NCBI GenBank assembly: GCA_009760855.2
Contig: WPIO01000169.1
Location: 370,001 to 434,000 of the forward strand
Direction of reading: 5' to 3'
Length of the DNA stretch: 64,000 nucleotides
Origin: Cristatella mucedo
Lineage: Eukaryota > Bryozoa > Phylactolaemata > Cristatellidae
How positions within the stretch are numbered: the first letter of the stretch is position 1; each line of letters starts with the position of its first letter. The position numbers and the translations under genes were made by a program. The notes beneath the pieces were generated by a model. It was given only the letters and a program-made list of their open reading frames with translations, did no database searches and had not been told where the DNA came from. Of this stretch, positions 1 to 10,029 are shown one piece after another.

Positions 1-47
1 AAGTAACGGGTTGGAATAATAATATACTGCATTGGGAAAGCCGTGAT

Positions 48-116
48 TGATAACCGCAAGCACCGATGATAGCGTTAAGGGTCTTCTGCCGCTATACAAA
101 TGAGGCGGTTAAATCA
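48..116 (+). repeat. SINE tail fragment (second SINE family)
   Basis: The stretch ending ...TCTTCTGCCGCTATACAAATG matches the tail of the tRNA-like repeat at 39443-39582 (TCTTCTGCCTCTATACAAA). No tRNA-like head is visible here, so this is only a 3' fragment. The rest of bases 1-400 is AT-rich with nothing recognisable. Confidence 0.35.
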
Positions 117-404
117 GCTAATATGTTTTTTTACGCCAAACACATCTTGGCTGTAGCTTAGGTAAGCATAGCTGAATCCTTATATGTCCTTGAACTTAAT
201 TCTGCGTAATTATTCGCAGTTTGACATGTCAAATGAATTTTATATTTCCTTTTTATATTTAGCTAAGGTTAGCATCGACTAACCTAAATTTGTCTACATC
301 TTTTCAGGGGTTTGGCATATTTTACAGCCCATATTATTGAATCTAATGATTTCACGAGGTAGCCATTTTGTTTAAAGACGTTTGCAGAACGTGACCTTAA
401 AACA

Positions 405-540
405 TAAAAATAATATAATTCAGCTATATAGCGTCCTAAGAGAATCTATTCAGGCGCTTCACATTTGCCTCCGGGCTTGAGCCCACGACCTCAGCCAGAA
501 CTTGGTCGGGGCGAGCACCTTAACCGCTGGCCTTGACCCT
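405..540 (-). mobile_element. tRNA-derived SINE, minus strand
   Basis: Reverse complement of the repeat at 3430-3568. It shows the same A-box-like AGCGGTTAAGGTGCTCGCC, the same B-box region with GTCGTGGGCTCAAGCCC, and the same tail with GAAGCGCCTGAATAGATTC and a GC-rich stem followed by TATATAGC. The two copies differ by scattered substitutions. It is RNA polymerase III-type retroposon sequence, not a working tRNA gene. Confidence 0.7.
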
Positions 541-737
541 TACATGCCATAAGACGATCAATATGTCAATTATGGTTATATCAAAAGAAAGCGTATGTTA
601 CCTTTGTTGATAGTGCTATTTGCACGCCGATCGTTCCATTAGTCAATGAAAATGACCCATAAATGCACTTTGAGGGAGATAAATCTTATGGGGGATGGAG
701 AAATAACTCCCAACTCCTTGAACTTTCCACCTTTAGG

Positions 738-816
738 TAAAAGATGCCTACTCAGAGGACACCCGAAGCATGCTGCTCGAATTCGAGACTTTTCTCTTGC
801 AATTGGAGATAATTTA
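738..816 (+). mobile_element. Family A LINE fragment (short internal piece of the reverse transcriptase C-terminal region)
   Basis: The frame RGHPKHAARIRDF...IGDN matches the segment IGHPKCVAGLKGF...IGDA of the longer family A copy at 33716-34700. It breaks off at the microsatellite at 817, where a family B copy of opposite orientation begins. The poly-Leu end of the open frame here is only the microsatellite read in frame. Confidence 0.5.
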
Positions 817-859
817 GTACTACTGCTGCTGCTGCTGCTGCTGCTACTACTACTACTGC
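817..859. repeat. (TAC)n(TGC)n microsatellite at the LINE tail
   Basis: A compound triplet repeat of TAC and TGC units. It lies exactly where the minus-strand family B copy starts with its 3' terminal sequence, so it is the diverged form of the (ATT)n tail of that element. Confidence 0.85.
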
Positions 860-1712
860 ATTTGTAAAGTGCCCTCAGAGCACTTAATCTCTACGAACTT
901 TATATACGCTATAAAGACAGCATGGCCATATGGGTAGTAATAACATGCGAGGTGTTAACATGCAATATGCGGTTGGTGGTGACATAAACAGTTCCAGAAT
1001 GAAAATGCACACAAAGGACATGGATCACATGGATCCAGCAAATGCTGTGAGAAAAATGCGTGTTTTTAGCTTCCTTTTAAATTTTGTCAACTCAGGAGAT
1101 GTGACGTCAGCCGGAAGTTAGTTCCTGCCCCTTGGGAGCATATGAACTAAAGGCGCGGTCTCCAAAGAATTTATAGCTGATTCGAAGTATTGCCAAGCGA
1201 TTTAAGTCAGAAGTGCGATTGGTACGATGCCGAGCCTGGCTGGGAAGCTTTTCTGATAGGTACGCTGGAGCTGAGAAGGGAGCTAAGAGTGAGCGGAAGA
1301 ACATTTACATAAGCACACTGCTTGATTGGAACCCAGTGCAAGTCGGCGAGAAGTGCCGCAACGTAGCAACTGCGACGTACACAACAGGCAAGTCTAACTT
1401 CAGAGTTGTGCATGAACTGCAGGTGACTGATTGCACAGACCGGTAGATCTGCAAGTAGTGAGTTATGTAAGTCGAGATGGGATATTACAAATGCATGGAC
1501 TAACTTGGATATGGTATCCCTGTCTAAGAATTCCCAGGTTTTTGCATTGCCAAGAAGCTGAAAGTAGGCGGACTTGACTGTGCAGCTGTGGCGGTAATCC
1601 AGTGAAAGGTCACTGTGGAAAAAGACACCCAGACTGCAGGGTGCAGATCCTGCAGAAGATATACTGGCCGAGCCAGTTTTGAGCGTTTGGTTTCTCAATG
1701 TCAAAGTAAAAC
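860..1712 (-). mobile_element. Family B (L2-like) LINE, 5'-truncated, minus strand
   Basis: The minus strand encodes a decayed end of the reverse transcriptase ORF (SDLSLDYRHS, KLVHAFVISHLD, LLADLHWVPIKQ) and then the 3' UTR with the AATGCTG, ACTGTG and CATGCTG motifs and the terminal GTAAAG...AGAGATT...GCGC stem shared by all family B copies. Stops and frameshifts show that it is dead. The 5' end is lost near 1712, where other copies continue into the catalytic domain. Confidence 0.85.
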
Positions 1713-2121
1713 TGTAGGATTTTCAATAGCTAACATGTTTGTTCAATCGTCATTCGTCATTCAACTTGAGAGCGGTTGTTTACATCCACGTGTGAATGCC
1801 AGCAGTGCATGGAACTCGGAGAACAAACCGAGCTCCAAACAATCTAATAACCCAAAATAGAAATAAATAAATAACTAATAATAATGTAATATAATAATTA
1901 TAATGATAATAATGGAAAACCCCCAGAATAGAGCCAAATTAGCACAAAGCCAAGCAATTTGAAACCCTAGCGATAAGAGAAACAACTAACCGAACTCAAT
2001 ATAGGCACTATATAACTCGATTCGTTTTGACTTGGCCGATAAGGGCGTCTGTCTGTATGACTTACGTAATGCCCTTTCGAAAAATCACCAAGTCGTTCAA
2101 TTTTGGCGTTCCCCCCACCAG
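1713..2121. other. AT-rich intergenic or intronic spacer
   Basis: Contains a short (AATAAT)n stretch around 1855-1915 and otherwise unique sequence. The last bases (2107-2121) are a C-rich tract ending in CAG, used here as the acceptor of the next exon. Confidence 0.5.
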
Positions 2122-2454
2122 AGCTCGTCGTCGCCGGACAATGGCCACCCTGCATAGACAGCGAGGTTTCATTCAGCTTCAAATGCATCGTCAATTATAC
2201 GGACTCTCGAATCCCTCTTGCGGTCAGCTTGGAATTGCGAAGCGGGTCTCAAGCTGGCCTGGTCACCACCAATGTCGCCGCATGCCTGCAGACGAAACAG
2301 ACAGCGCTACTTAACGTGGTGGTACTACTACGTGAGTTCAACGACAAATTCGACGTCTTGTCATCTCAATGCATCGCGAAGAGCATGCACCCGAATGAAA
2401 TCGGCGGCCGCGGCGGGTCGTTGGAAACGACTTTCGTTTTCCGAATACGAACCG
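2122..2454 (+). CDS. Probable Ig-like domain exon (donor altered)
   Basis: The exon follows the acceptor CCCCCCACCAG and starts in phase 1, like the Ig exons at 12873 and 19111. The open frame reads VSFSFKC, then VSLELRSG, then LNVVVLL...VLSSQC and ends ...FVFRIRTG. The two cysteines are 62 residues apart, the usual distance for a V/I-set Ig fold. The tryptophan expected 12-15 residues after the first cysteine is replaced (Leu region). The end (TTFVFRIRTG) lines up with the end of the 19111 exon (TKFKITG), giving 333 bases against 336 there. At that point the donor is G|GCGCCG, not GT, so splicing may be lost. A strong internal donor, C|GTGAGT at 2332, would give a truncated 210-base phase 1-1 exon. 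Base composition is much more GC-rich than elsewhere. Function is inferred only from the fold: an extracellular recognition or adhesion domain. Confidence 0.5.
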
Positions 2455-2937
2455 GCGCCGCCGCGAGCGCTTCAGTGGCGCTTCTCACGCAATACGCGTG
2501 CGCAGCCTCAACGTCATCAGCCCCGACGTCATCAGCCTGGAGGCGGCGGCAGCCTGGAGGCAAGGTAGCCACTACTTTCATCGAAAAGTCGCCGCCGACC
2601 GGCTTGAAACTGTGTAAGCGTCGAATTCGCCAGCTAATGATGCAGCACCGCGAGTCGATTGGTCGATCGCGCCCCGCATATTTCCACATACTGCCTGGAC
2701 GCTGCGAATGCGTGCATTATGGGTATTTAGGGCGCCGCATTGCAGTGCCGACAGCGTCGGTCGCAGCGAAGTACACATTGCCTCTACACAGCTGCTTAGC
2801 GGCGCGGGGCTCGTCGTTGGTGGCAATAACTATGTCTACCGAGACTCTAGAGACTGTTTGAACTTTCGTGACCGAAAACGGTGCCGTCGATGCCGTCAAG
2901 AAAGCCTGGATAATGCCCGGAACGTAGAGCAACAAAG
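2455..2937. other. GC/CpG-rich block without assigned gene
   Basis: An unusually GC-rich stretch for this window, with many CG dinucleotides and a duplicated CAACGTCATCAGCCCC-like motif around 2508-2535. Overlapping open frames on both strands reflect the lack of AT-rich stop codons. A good donor-like AAG|GTAGCC lies near 2564. It could hold promoter-like CpG sequence or more of the flanking gene, but nothing specific can be supported. Confidence 0.35.
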
Positions 2938-3377
2938 GGTACCTAGCTGAACTGCTGCATCAGTTTCAGCCTGTTCGCGCCCTCAGGTCCTGTGTGGACA
3001 ATAAGTTAGCTGTCCCATTCCTCCGCTTAAAGACAGTTGGCGACAGAAGCTTTAGCTCTGCAGGTCCTAGACTGTGGAACTCGCTTCCACAATTCTTACG
3101 AAACGACAACTACTCTACTACTGCCGACTATGGCTCATCCTTTCTCAGCGGCCCTGAGCTGCTACTTCCATGCTAGTCACTACCTCAACTGCTCTCCTAA
3201 CTCTGCTATGCTTGCCACTTTCTCTTTGTTGCGTGAGACGAAGTCTTTTGGGTACCGAATGCGTACCGAAAGCCGCTTAGGCTGTGAGTGCGCTATACAA
3301 AACTCTCCTACGTAACACCCACATGGTCTTTATGACTTTGTGGAGTTACTGAAGGAGATACATTACATTACATTACC
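2938..3377 (+). mobile_element. Family A LINE, 3' end
   Basis: Starts in YLAELLHQFQPVRAL-type sequence and carries the family A C-terminal signature GDRSFSSAGPRLWNSLPQF, then a 3' region ending GGAGTTAC...AGATACATTACATTACATTAC. The pentanucleotide ATTAC tail is diagnostic of the family in this window. The 5' end is truncated and there are frameshifts in the terminal part. Confidence 0.85.
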
Positions 3378-3429
3378 TCTGAGGCTCAATTGTTGCAAAG
3401 GCGGTGAACTAAAGAGAACTTAGGATCAC

Positions 3430-3568
3430 GCCGAGCTGGTATGGTCTAGCGGTTAAGGTGCTCGCCCCGACCAAGGTCTGGCTGAGGTCGTGAGCTCGAG
3501 CCCCGAGGCATATGTGAAGCGCCTGAATAGAGATTAATTCTCTTGGAATGCTATATAAATAAATTACA
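3430..3568 (+). mobile_element. tRNA-derived SINE with an L2-type tail
   Basis: The head resembles a tRNA: GCCGAGCTGG, the A-box-like TGGTCTAGCGGTTAAG, and the B-box-like GTGAGCTCGAGCCCC near 3490-3504. The tail (TGTGAAGCGCCTGAATAGAG...TGCTATATAAATAAATTAC) parallels the family B LINE 3' end (TGTAAAGCGCCTAGAAAGAG...GCGCTNTATNAANTGCATT). Known SINEs borrow the 3' end of a partner LINE, so family B probably mobilised it. Related pieces lie at 405-540, 6215-6312, 7838-7935 and about 59790-59880. Confidence 0.75.
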
Positions 3569-4458
3569 TTTTATTTTCATCAGGCCTCCACAAAATGCAT
3601 GTATGGGACGATGTATTGTAGAGTTAAAGATTGATTGTATTTGGTGCCGTAATGATATCAATATAATAATAATAATAGATTTGATAAAGCACCCTCAGAG
3701 AACTAGGCAGTTTAAAAGTTGGTGCAAAGGAAGCGCGATCAAGCGGCCAGTGATAGCATGCTCAATAAACAACAAGAATAACACAGTTATATTGTATAGC
3801 CAAGATAAAAAGTATCTATATTATCGCAATACTTATGGGGCAGTTTAGTTTTTAAGTTAGAAGCTTTAACAGCACTTAGCCGCGTCTGACCGCATTGTGT
3901 GGATCGCGGACTGCTTAAGTCCGTGCAGCATGACCGATTGACGAAATTTTAGAATCTTTGCTTCAATAACAGAAGAAAGCAATATACTGTTTACAATAAT
4001 AATGCAATATATTTTACTGTTGACAATTAAAATAACGGTATATTGCATTGTTTGCCATGACACTATAAATATATTTATTGTTAGCTTTGAAAACTGACAG
4101 TACAATAACAATGTTAGTGTTCAAGACCTGCTTAAGATTTGTGGTCAGACGTTTAACACTTTCGTGTTCTATTACCCCACCCCACTCTCCCGGCAGTGGG
4201 TTAAGGAAGCCGTGTGTCGTAGGCTAGAAGTGGACAAGTTCATATCGAGCTGCTTAATTTTGTGAAACCCCAGGGTTCCCTGAGACAGTGCTCAAAATGT
4301 TTAGAGTCCTACCCTTGGTCTGTTTATCTCAATGCGAAGCGTACAGCTTAGGGCTCGCATGACCGTTAGTTTATTTCTATGAGCAACGCTAGATAAAGAG
4401 CCACCTCTTACCCTGCCACAGCAGGGCGGCTCGTATTAGTTCGCGCAAAATTAGCAGA
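3569..4458. other. Unannotated AT-rich spacer
   Basis: Includes a short family B-like 3' UTR remnant around 3675-3770 (ATTTGATAAAGCACCCTCAG, then AACAACAAGAATAACA) on the minus strand. The rest is unique, with several open frames below 100 codons that lack splice or domain support. Confidence 0.35.
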
Positions 4459-5690
4459 GTACAATACAAATGAGACATTGGCGTGGTTTAAATCGTACTT
4501 GCGTAATCGTGTTCAATCCGTGTCGTGAGGGGGTCAGGTCTCACACACGAGACGGGTCACCGGTGGAGTCCCTCAAAGGGTCCGTACTCGGTTCCTTGCT
4601 GTTCTTCATTTATACTCAACGAATGAAAAAAGTGAATATGATGTCACTTTTATGCTGACGATACTCAGCTGTATTCGTCATTCAAACCTACGGAATCTGC
4701 TGCAGCAACTGAGAAACTGATTGCTCGCCGACATTCGATCCTGGATGTCGGAAAACTTCCTGAAACTAAATGATGATAAAACTGAACTGCAGCGCATAAC
4801 ACACCCTAAGCGTGTGAACACGCTGGATTAAAACGCGTTGCTCTTCTAATAGGTGATGCTGTTGTGGGACCATCACCACGTGCTCGAAATTTAGGTGTAG
4901 TTTTTGACAGCTGCCTCAATTTTAAAATCCTCGTTCAGAATACTGCTTCTACAGCTAGCCAGAACGTCCGATCCCTATCTAAGGTTGGGAGCTTACTTCA
5001 ATAGTGGCTTTCAAAAAAATTAGCTAGCTCCTTACTTCTGTCTTGGCTTGATTATTGTAATTGCCTTTTAGCTGGGGTACCAAAGAAAGCATGCAGGCCC
5101 CTGCAGCTGGCTATAAATATGGCTGCAAGGCTAGTCTTCAAGTCTTAGAGGTTTGAGCACGTGTCTCCTTTGGTAAAAGAGCTAAGACGGATGCCGGTTG
5201 AGAAACGGATATAGAGCAAGTTTTTATGCTGACCCACAAGGCCCACCACGGCTTGGCTTCTTTGTACCTAGCTGAACAGCTGCACCAGTTTCAGCCTCTT
5301 TGCGCCTTCAGGTACTGTGTGGACAATAAATTAGCTGTTCAATTCCTCTGCTTTAAGACCGTTGGCGACAGAAGCTTTAGCTCTGCAGGTTCTAGACTGT
5401 GGAACTCGCCTCCACAGTTCTTACGCAAAGACAACTGCTCTTCTGCTACCGACTATGGCACATCTTTTTCAGCGGTCCTGAGCTGCTACTTCTATGCTAC
5501 TCACTACCTCAACTGCTCTCCTGACTCTGCTATGCTTCCCACTTTCTCTTTGTTGCGTGAGACGAAGACTGTTGGATACCGAATGCGTACCGAAAGCCGC
5601 TTAGGCTGTGAGTGCACTATACAAAACTCTCCCGCGTAATACCCACGTAGTCTTTATAACGTTGTGGAGTTACAGACGGAGAGAGATAAA
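4459..5690 (+). mobile_element. Family A LINE, reverse transcriptase part to 3' end
   Basis: Begins within the RT domain (LAWFKS.LRNRVQSVS-like, then a region equivalent to GVLKGSVLGSLLFFIYT and YADDTQLYSSFKPTESAAAT) and runs through the thumb and C-terminal region to GDRSFSSAGSRLWNSPPQF and the terminal GTTACAGACGGAGA. Many stops and frameshifts interrupt it. The YADD box is readable only across frames. It is abruptly followed by a family B fragment. Confidence 0.85.
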
Positions 5691-6195
5691 TTCACGGTTT
5701 ATACTTTCTCTCTTGCTGATGCAATTACCAAGCACAATCAAGGCTTTCACTTCTATGCGGATGACACTCAGTTGTATCTTTGCTTTGTTCCCTCCCAGCC
5801 TTTGAGCACCTCGAATTCTCTCAACTCACTTGCTGCATGTATTGATGACATCCGCACATGGATGGCAGCAAATTTTCTAAAAATAAACGATGATAAAACT
5901 AACTTACTAGTTATGGGCAAACCCAGTGGGATTCAGAAATTGGAAAGGCTGACGCTCAAAATTGGTTCTGCAAGCATATCTCCGGTTGAATCAGCTCGAA
6001 ACTTAGGTGTCACGTTCCAAAGTGACCTCTCGTTAGACGACCACATCAGCTCCACAATCAAGTCTGCCTACTTTTAGCTACATAAATTTGCTAAATTTCG
6101 GGCTTATTTAGATAAGGATACTACGTCTAAGTTGGTCAATGCATTTGTGACATCCCGTCTGTCTTGACTTCTGTAACTCACTGCTTGCCGGCCTA
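5691..6195 (+). mobile_element. Family B LINE, internal RT fragment
   Basis: The frame contains FHFYADDTQLYLCF, the catalytic YADD box of a CR1/L2-type reverse transcriptase, followed by CIDDIRTWMAANFLKINDDKTNLL and NLGVTFQSDLSLDDHISSTIKSAYF. A stop falls after SAYF. The sequence ends at GTGCAATCAGGCG and does not reach the usual 3' UTR. The join with the preceding family A tail has no clear target duplication. Confidence 0.85.
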
Positions 6196-6214
6196 CCGGC
6201 ATGTGCAATCAGGC

Positions 6215-6312
6215 GTGAGGTGTCGCGTGTGTTCAGGTGCTTCACATCATCAGACGTGAAGCGCCCGAAAAGAGATGAAGTTAGCTTAGGGCGCTATATA
6301 AATGAATTATAT
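6215..6312 (+). mobile_element. SINE/L2 tail fragment
   Basis: Ends with GTGAAGCGCCCGAAAAGAGATG and GGGCGCTATATAAATGAATT, the common SINE/L2 3' stem. The tRNA-like head is missing or too decayed to recognise. Confidence 0.55.
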
Positions 6313-6927
6313 TATATGAACTGGACGGCCTCAGGTACATACGTCGGGTAACAGCATGAGGACAGCGGATTTTCGCATAGCACGATGAGCGAAGAGCTCT
6401 CACATGAAAGAGGCGGAATATCTAGGCACCAGGCGGCCACGAGGAACGGCCTTGACCTCGCGCTGCAGTAGGTCCGGTCCTGTCAGCTTTTCATTGGCGA
6501 GGCAGTGGCGAGGAGCTGGTAAATTTTATTTATAATTTTTTTTCTTGCGAGTTGAAAATATGGTATGAAAGGATTCTACTCGGACATACAACGCGTATGT
6601 CGCTAGCGCTAGGACGGGCTTATGAAAGCCTCAAAATAAAAAAACGCACCCACCGACAATTTTTTTAATTTAGCGAGGTAAGTATACCAGGCGCTTTTCC
6701 GTCAAATTATTTTGGTTAGCACATCTTAATGAATGGCTAACGGTGTTTTTAGGAGGTGATACTTTCTTATATTGCTTGCAAATTTGAAGACCATGTAAAC
6801 GCATTTGGTTTAACGAATAGTGATGATAGTGTGCCGTTTGAATCACCCAAAGATTACTGCTTCTCTACCAAGGTACTTTACGATTCGCTGCGGGAGAGCC
6901 AGCAACCCAAGGAGTAGTGACATGCGT
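6313..6927. other. Unique spacer
   Basis: No gene, repeat or structural signal recognised. Composition is mixed, with a T-rich tract near 6525-6545 and an A-rich one near 6635. Confidence 0.4.
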
Positions 6928-7216
6928 GGTTAAAAAGAACTTAAAAAACACACCTATTTAGGACAGCATTTAGTGGGTCCCTGTGGTTCGTCCTTTACGT
7001 GCTCATGCTTGCTGACGCTGTGCATGCTGCCACTAACCACATTGCATGCTGACCCTGCCATGTCACCCCTAATCATGTCATTCTTGATGTTTATTGAGAA
7101 TGCTACCACTAACCATTCGATCGTGCTTGCTTTGCAGCAATTGTAAAGCGTCTAGAAAGAGATAGAGTTCTTTGAGGGGGCCATGTCAACAAGCATTATT
7201 ATTATTATTATTTTAA
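6928..7216 (+). mobile_element. Family B LINE 3' UTR and tail
   Basis: Starts at the end of the ORF (AAAACACACCTATTTAGGACAGC) and continues through the full 3' UTR with the paired motifs GCTGACGCTGTGCATGCTGCC and CTACCACTAACCATTCGATC to AGAGATAGAGTTCTTTGAGG and an (ATT)n tail. Only the last 290 bases of the element are present, a typical 5'-truncated insertion. Confidence 0.85.
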
Positions 7217-7364
7217 TTATAATGCTTTTGCCGGCATGCTAAAGCGAGCTGAAATCCTGTACGGCTTTGCACACGAAATATCTGGAATAAAAAGACAAGT
7301 TCGCACTGGCGCGAAGGAAAATCTGACCGGAGGAGCAGCGGAGTCTCGAGCTGAGACCTAAAGA

Positions 7365-7518
7365 TGCTCGCATATCATTATCTCGCATATCATATCATTT
7401 CATATCGTAACATATCGTAACATGTCATATCATATCATTATCTCGCATATCATATCCTATCCTATCGTAGCATATCGTAACATATCATATCATATCATTA
7501 TCTCGCATATCATATCAT
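7365..7518. repeat. 60-bp minisatellite built from CATATC units
   Basis: Bases 7381-7440 and 7441-7500 are repeats of exactly 60 bp, each opening TCTCGCATATCATATC and closing CATATCATATCATTA. A third, partial unit runs to 7518. Within each unit there is a hexameric CATATC/CGTAAC sub-repeat. There are no spacers, so it is not a CRISPR array. Confidence 0.9.
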
Positions 7519-7520
7519 TG

Positions 7521-7837
7521 CAGGTAGTGACCGTACGAACAAGCTGGTTACTGACAGTTTTTTTTGGGGCTAGGCATCCTTTAAGGTTTCATTTTTATTG
7601 GAGAACCATGTCCAAAAACGTTAATATGGTTGAAAAGAGTCGCAAGAGGAGTCGCTGTAGGTGCGAGATAGTTTATTGATTTTCAGCCGACATCTGTAGT
7701 CAGAGGTTAGAAGTTTTATCGGCAGAACCGATAACCGGAAACCATATGATCAAACTATTTGGCGTAAATAGACTAACTTATGTGGTTTTTCATGCAATAG
7801 AAGAAAGAAGGCTAAACGGATCACCCCAAGTAATTTC
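7521..7837. other. Unique spacer
   Basis: No supported gene or repeat seen. Confidence 0.35.
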
Positions 7838-7935
7838 CGGCACTTTACGACCAAGGTCGTGAGGTCGAGCCGTGCGGCGTATGTAAAGCCCTTGAATAGA
7901 TATTAAGTTCTCTCAGGGTGCTGCAAAAATGAGCT
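7838..7935 (+). mobile_element. tRNA-derived SINE, partial
   Basis: Shares ACGACCAAGGTCGTGAGGTCGAGCC and TGTAAAGCCCTTGAATAGA...TAAGTTCTCTCAGGGTGCT with the SINE at 3430. The A-box half is missing. Confidence 0.6.
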
Positions 7936-8261
7936 ATATCTTTTTTTAAAGCAAATATGCCTGATTATGAGTCACTATGTCTTGAGTGGTCACGAACGTA
8001 CGCAGCCACAAAACACGCTATTACCAAGTAGGCTTGAAGTAACTTTGTTAGGTTTCTTTTGACTTGCTGCATCCATTACTTAAAATATCGGTGCAATCAC
8101 TCCCGTCGAGATCCGATACGTTCTCCAACTGACTTAGAACTCTCTGATCTAGCTCGTCGACCAATGTATTCAAGTAATATTAGTAGGGTTTAGCTGATTA
8201 AATATTAATTATGATTAATAAAATTATAAATAAATAATAATAAAAACAACACGTTTATTCA
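7936..8261. other. AT-rich spacer
   Basis: Ends in an A/T-rich stretch of AATAAT units (8205-8250) that probably represents the tail of the adjoining SINE remnant. Confidence 0.35.
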
Positions 8262-8395
8262 GTGATCACAGAGAACTTAATCTCTATCCAGGCGCTCATC
8301 ATATGGCGCAGAGCTTCTAGCCCGCACCCTTTGATCGTTTAAGGCGCGAACCTTACTCCTAGGCCAAACCTGGGCGGGATTCATTCTGCGGCAAA
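8262..8395 (-). mobile_element. Decayed SINE, minus strand
   Basis: The reverse complement ends GAGCGCCTGGATAGAGATTAAGTTCTCTGTG..., the SINE/L2 tail, and before it shows degraded tRNA-like sequence. Divergence is high, so the assignment rests mostly on the tail. Confidence 0.4.
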
Positions 8396-8697
8396 GAGCC
8401 TAACCAAGCGGCCGCCATATCGCTTGCAGCCGCAAATAAAGATTGCCCTCTGAATGACTCGCGCCCACGACCAGGCTCGTGAAATTATTCGAGCACTTTA
8501 CCCGTACGCTAAGACTCAGAGGCTTAGTCCCATCAAGTATGAACGGAGTCCTGAAGAAAGGAAGCGACCTGCGAGGCACCTGCGAGGATTTCCGATAAAT
8601 AATCCACCTCAGCAGCATAGCACTTCATGGCTTCAAGGCTCCTAGCTTGCAGAGACTGCAAAACAGACTAGAGCTTCCTAATTTGATATTAAACCGG

Positions 8698-8716
8698 TCT
8701 CTCTCTCTCTCTCTCT
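8698..8716. repeat. (TC)n microsatellite
   Basis: Pure TC dinucleotide run of about 19 bases. Confidence 0.9.
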
Positions 8717-9483
8717 GAAAACAAATTAAAACTTGTTCACGACTAAGCCGCACCTTGCCAATTTAATCTCCAGCAAACCCTCTCGAAATACCCCAGAGGC
8801 AGTCGCTGTCGGCAAAATATGCTGCAGCGAAAACTCCGGGAAATAACTCCGGGCAAAATTGTGACAGCGTGGACCACGTTGCAGTCTCTGGTTAGGCGTA
8901 CCTTTACCTTTGATTAAGCCCACAAATTGCCTTGGAGAAAAATGGGGCGTGGTTAAAATGCTCTACGAGGCGCGCATATTGGACGAGTCACACATTTACG
9001 AGGGTAATATGTCCGCTACGAGGTTCAACAAGTGCGCCATGCAAGTTACGTGAATTGACCGAAGTATCACGACTTTGTCAAAGAGCTTACCGCTTCAGTC
9101 GCAAACACTAGTAAGACATTATAGTCAGTGTCAAACTCTCTGATAGTTCTTACAGATGTATAGCTAAAATCGTCTAGAAAATTTAATGATCCGTGCTTCG
9201 TCGGAGTAACGTCGAGCGCAGCGGCTAAAATTGCCGAAGCCGGAGCCAGAACTTTCCGCTGTGTCCTCAGATAATAAATAAATTGGCTTTGCACGTATAT
9301 ACTGATTTCCGCTTGAGAGATACCGGGATTCATGCATTGGTACGTATTGTAGCATTGGTTCAAGCATTGGCATTCGAGCATTTATACGAATACGAACCTC
9401 CTTAGTTGCAATGGTGCAGGTAGAACACCTCCCTGGCCAATGTATTTTCCACGAAAGATGTTTAATTTTAGCAATCAGCAAAT
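8717..9483. other. Unique spacer
   Basis: Open frames on the minus strand near 9067-9481 overlap in different frames and show no domain, splice or repeat signature. Nothing is called here. Confidence 0.35.
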
Positions 9484-9556
9484 GTAAAGCGCCTGAGATT
9501 GAGATACAAAGAGATTGAGTTCTCCGAGGGCGCTACATCAAGTGCATTATTATTGT
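9484..9556 (+). mobile_element. Family B LINE tail
   Basis: Only the terminal GTAAAGCGCCTGAG...GAGATTGAGTTCTCCGAGGGCGCTACATCAAGTGCATTATT is present, an extremely 5'-truncated copy. Confidence 0.75.
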
Positions 9557-9559
9557 TAA

Positions 9560-10029
9560 TTTTTAGCTGTTCTCTATAGAGATTTCTGCTTGAACGGAAA
9601 ATTTAACCAGATCCTAAATAAACTTGCTGCAAGTCGTGGGTGCCAACGATTTGGAAGTAGGAATCTTGGTTTTTATTGACAGCAGCATACGAATAATATC
9701 ATCTTTAGCTCGTAGTGGGTGAGTTAAATCAAACGTAGGCACCCACGTTACTTGGATTAAGAGGCGCGGTCGGTCGTTGAACTAAAAGTGCTGCACAAAG
9801 TTGGTGCAAAGTACACTTAAACAAGGTAGGATGAGGTAGAGATATTAGTCCTATTATAATTTTTTTATGAAAATGTTATTTGGCAGAAATGCTTATCCAA
9901 AGGCACTTGCTAGAGTCAGTCTTTTTTGCCGGATCCCGGTCTCAACAATGGCAAGAGAATTGGCGAAACGCCGCTGTTCCCACACGTCTACAATCCATCA
10001 GCTACTGGGCATATCTATCAACCACTGAT
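9560..10029. other. Unique or unrecognisably decayed spacer
   Basis: May include a very decayed 5' extension of the family A copy that follows (a readable piece lies near 9880-10000). No gene is supported. Confidence 0.3.

Noticed and set aside
646-867. 73-codon frame ending in poly-Leu
   Set aside because: The Leu run is a TGC/TAC microsatellite in frame, and the part before it is a family A LINE fragment.
2455-2861. Continuation of the long open frame (252 codons in total) past the Ig-like exon
   Set aside because: Ig similarity ends at about 2454; the rest is low-complexity, GC-driven open frame with equally open frames on the other strand.
3430-3510. tRNA gene
   Set aside because: A- and B-box-like motifs are present, but no cloverleaf or acceptor stem closes, and the LINE-type tail and multiple copies show it is a SINE.
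7365-7518. CRISPR-like direct repeats
   Set aside because: Contiguous repeats without unique spacers, in an animal genome; it is a minisatellite.
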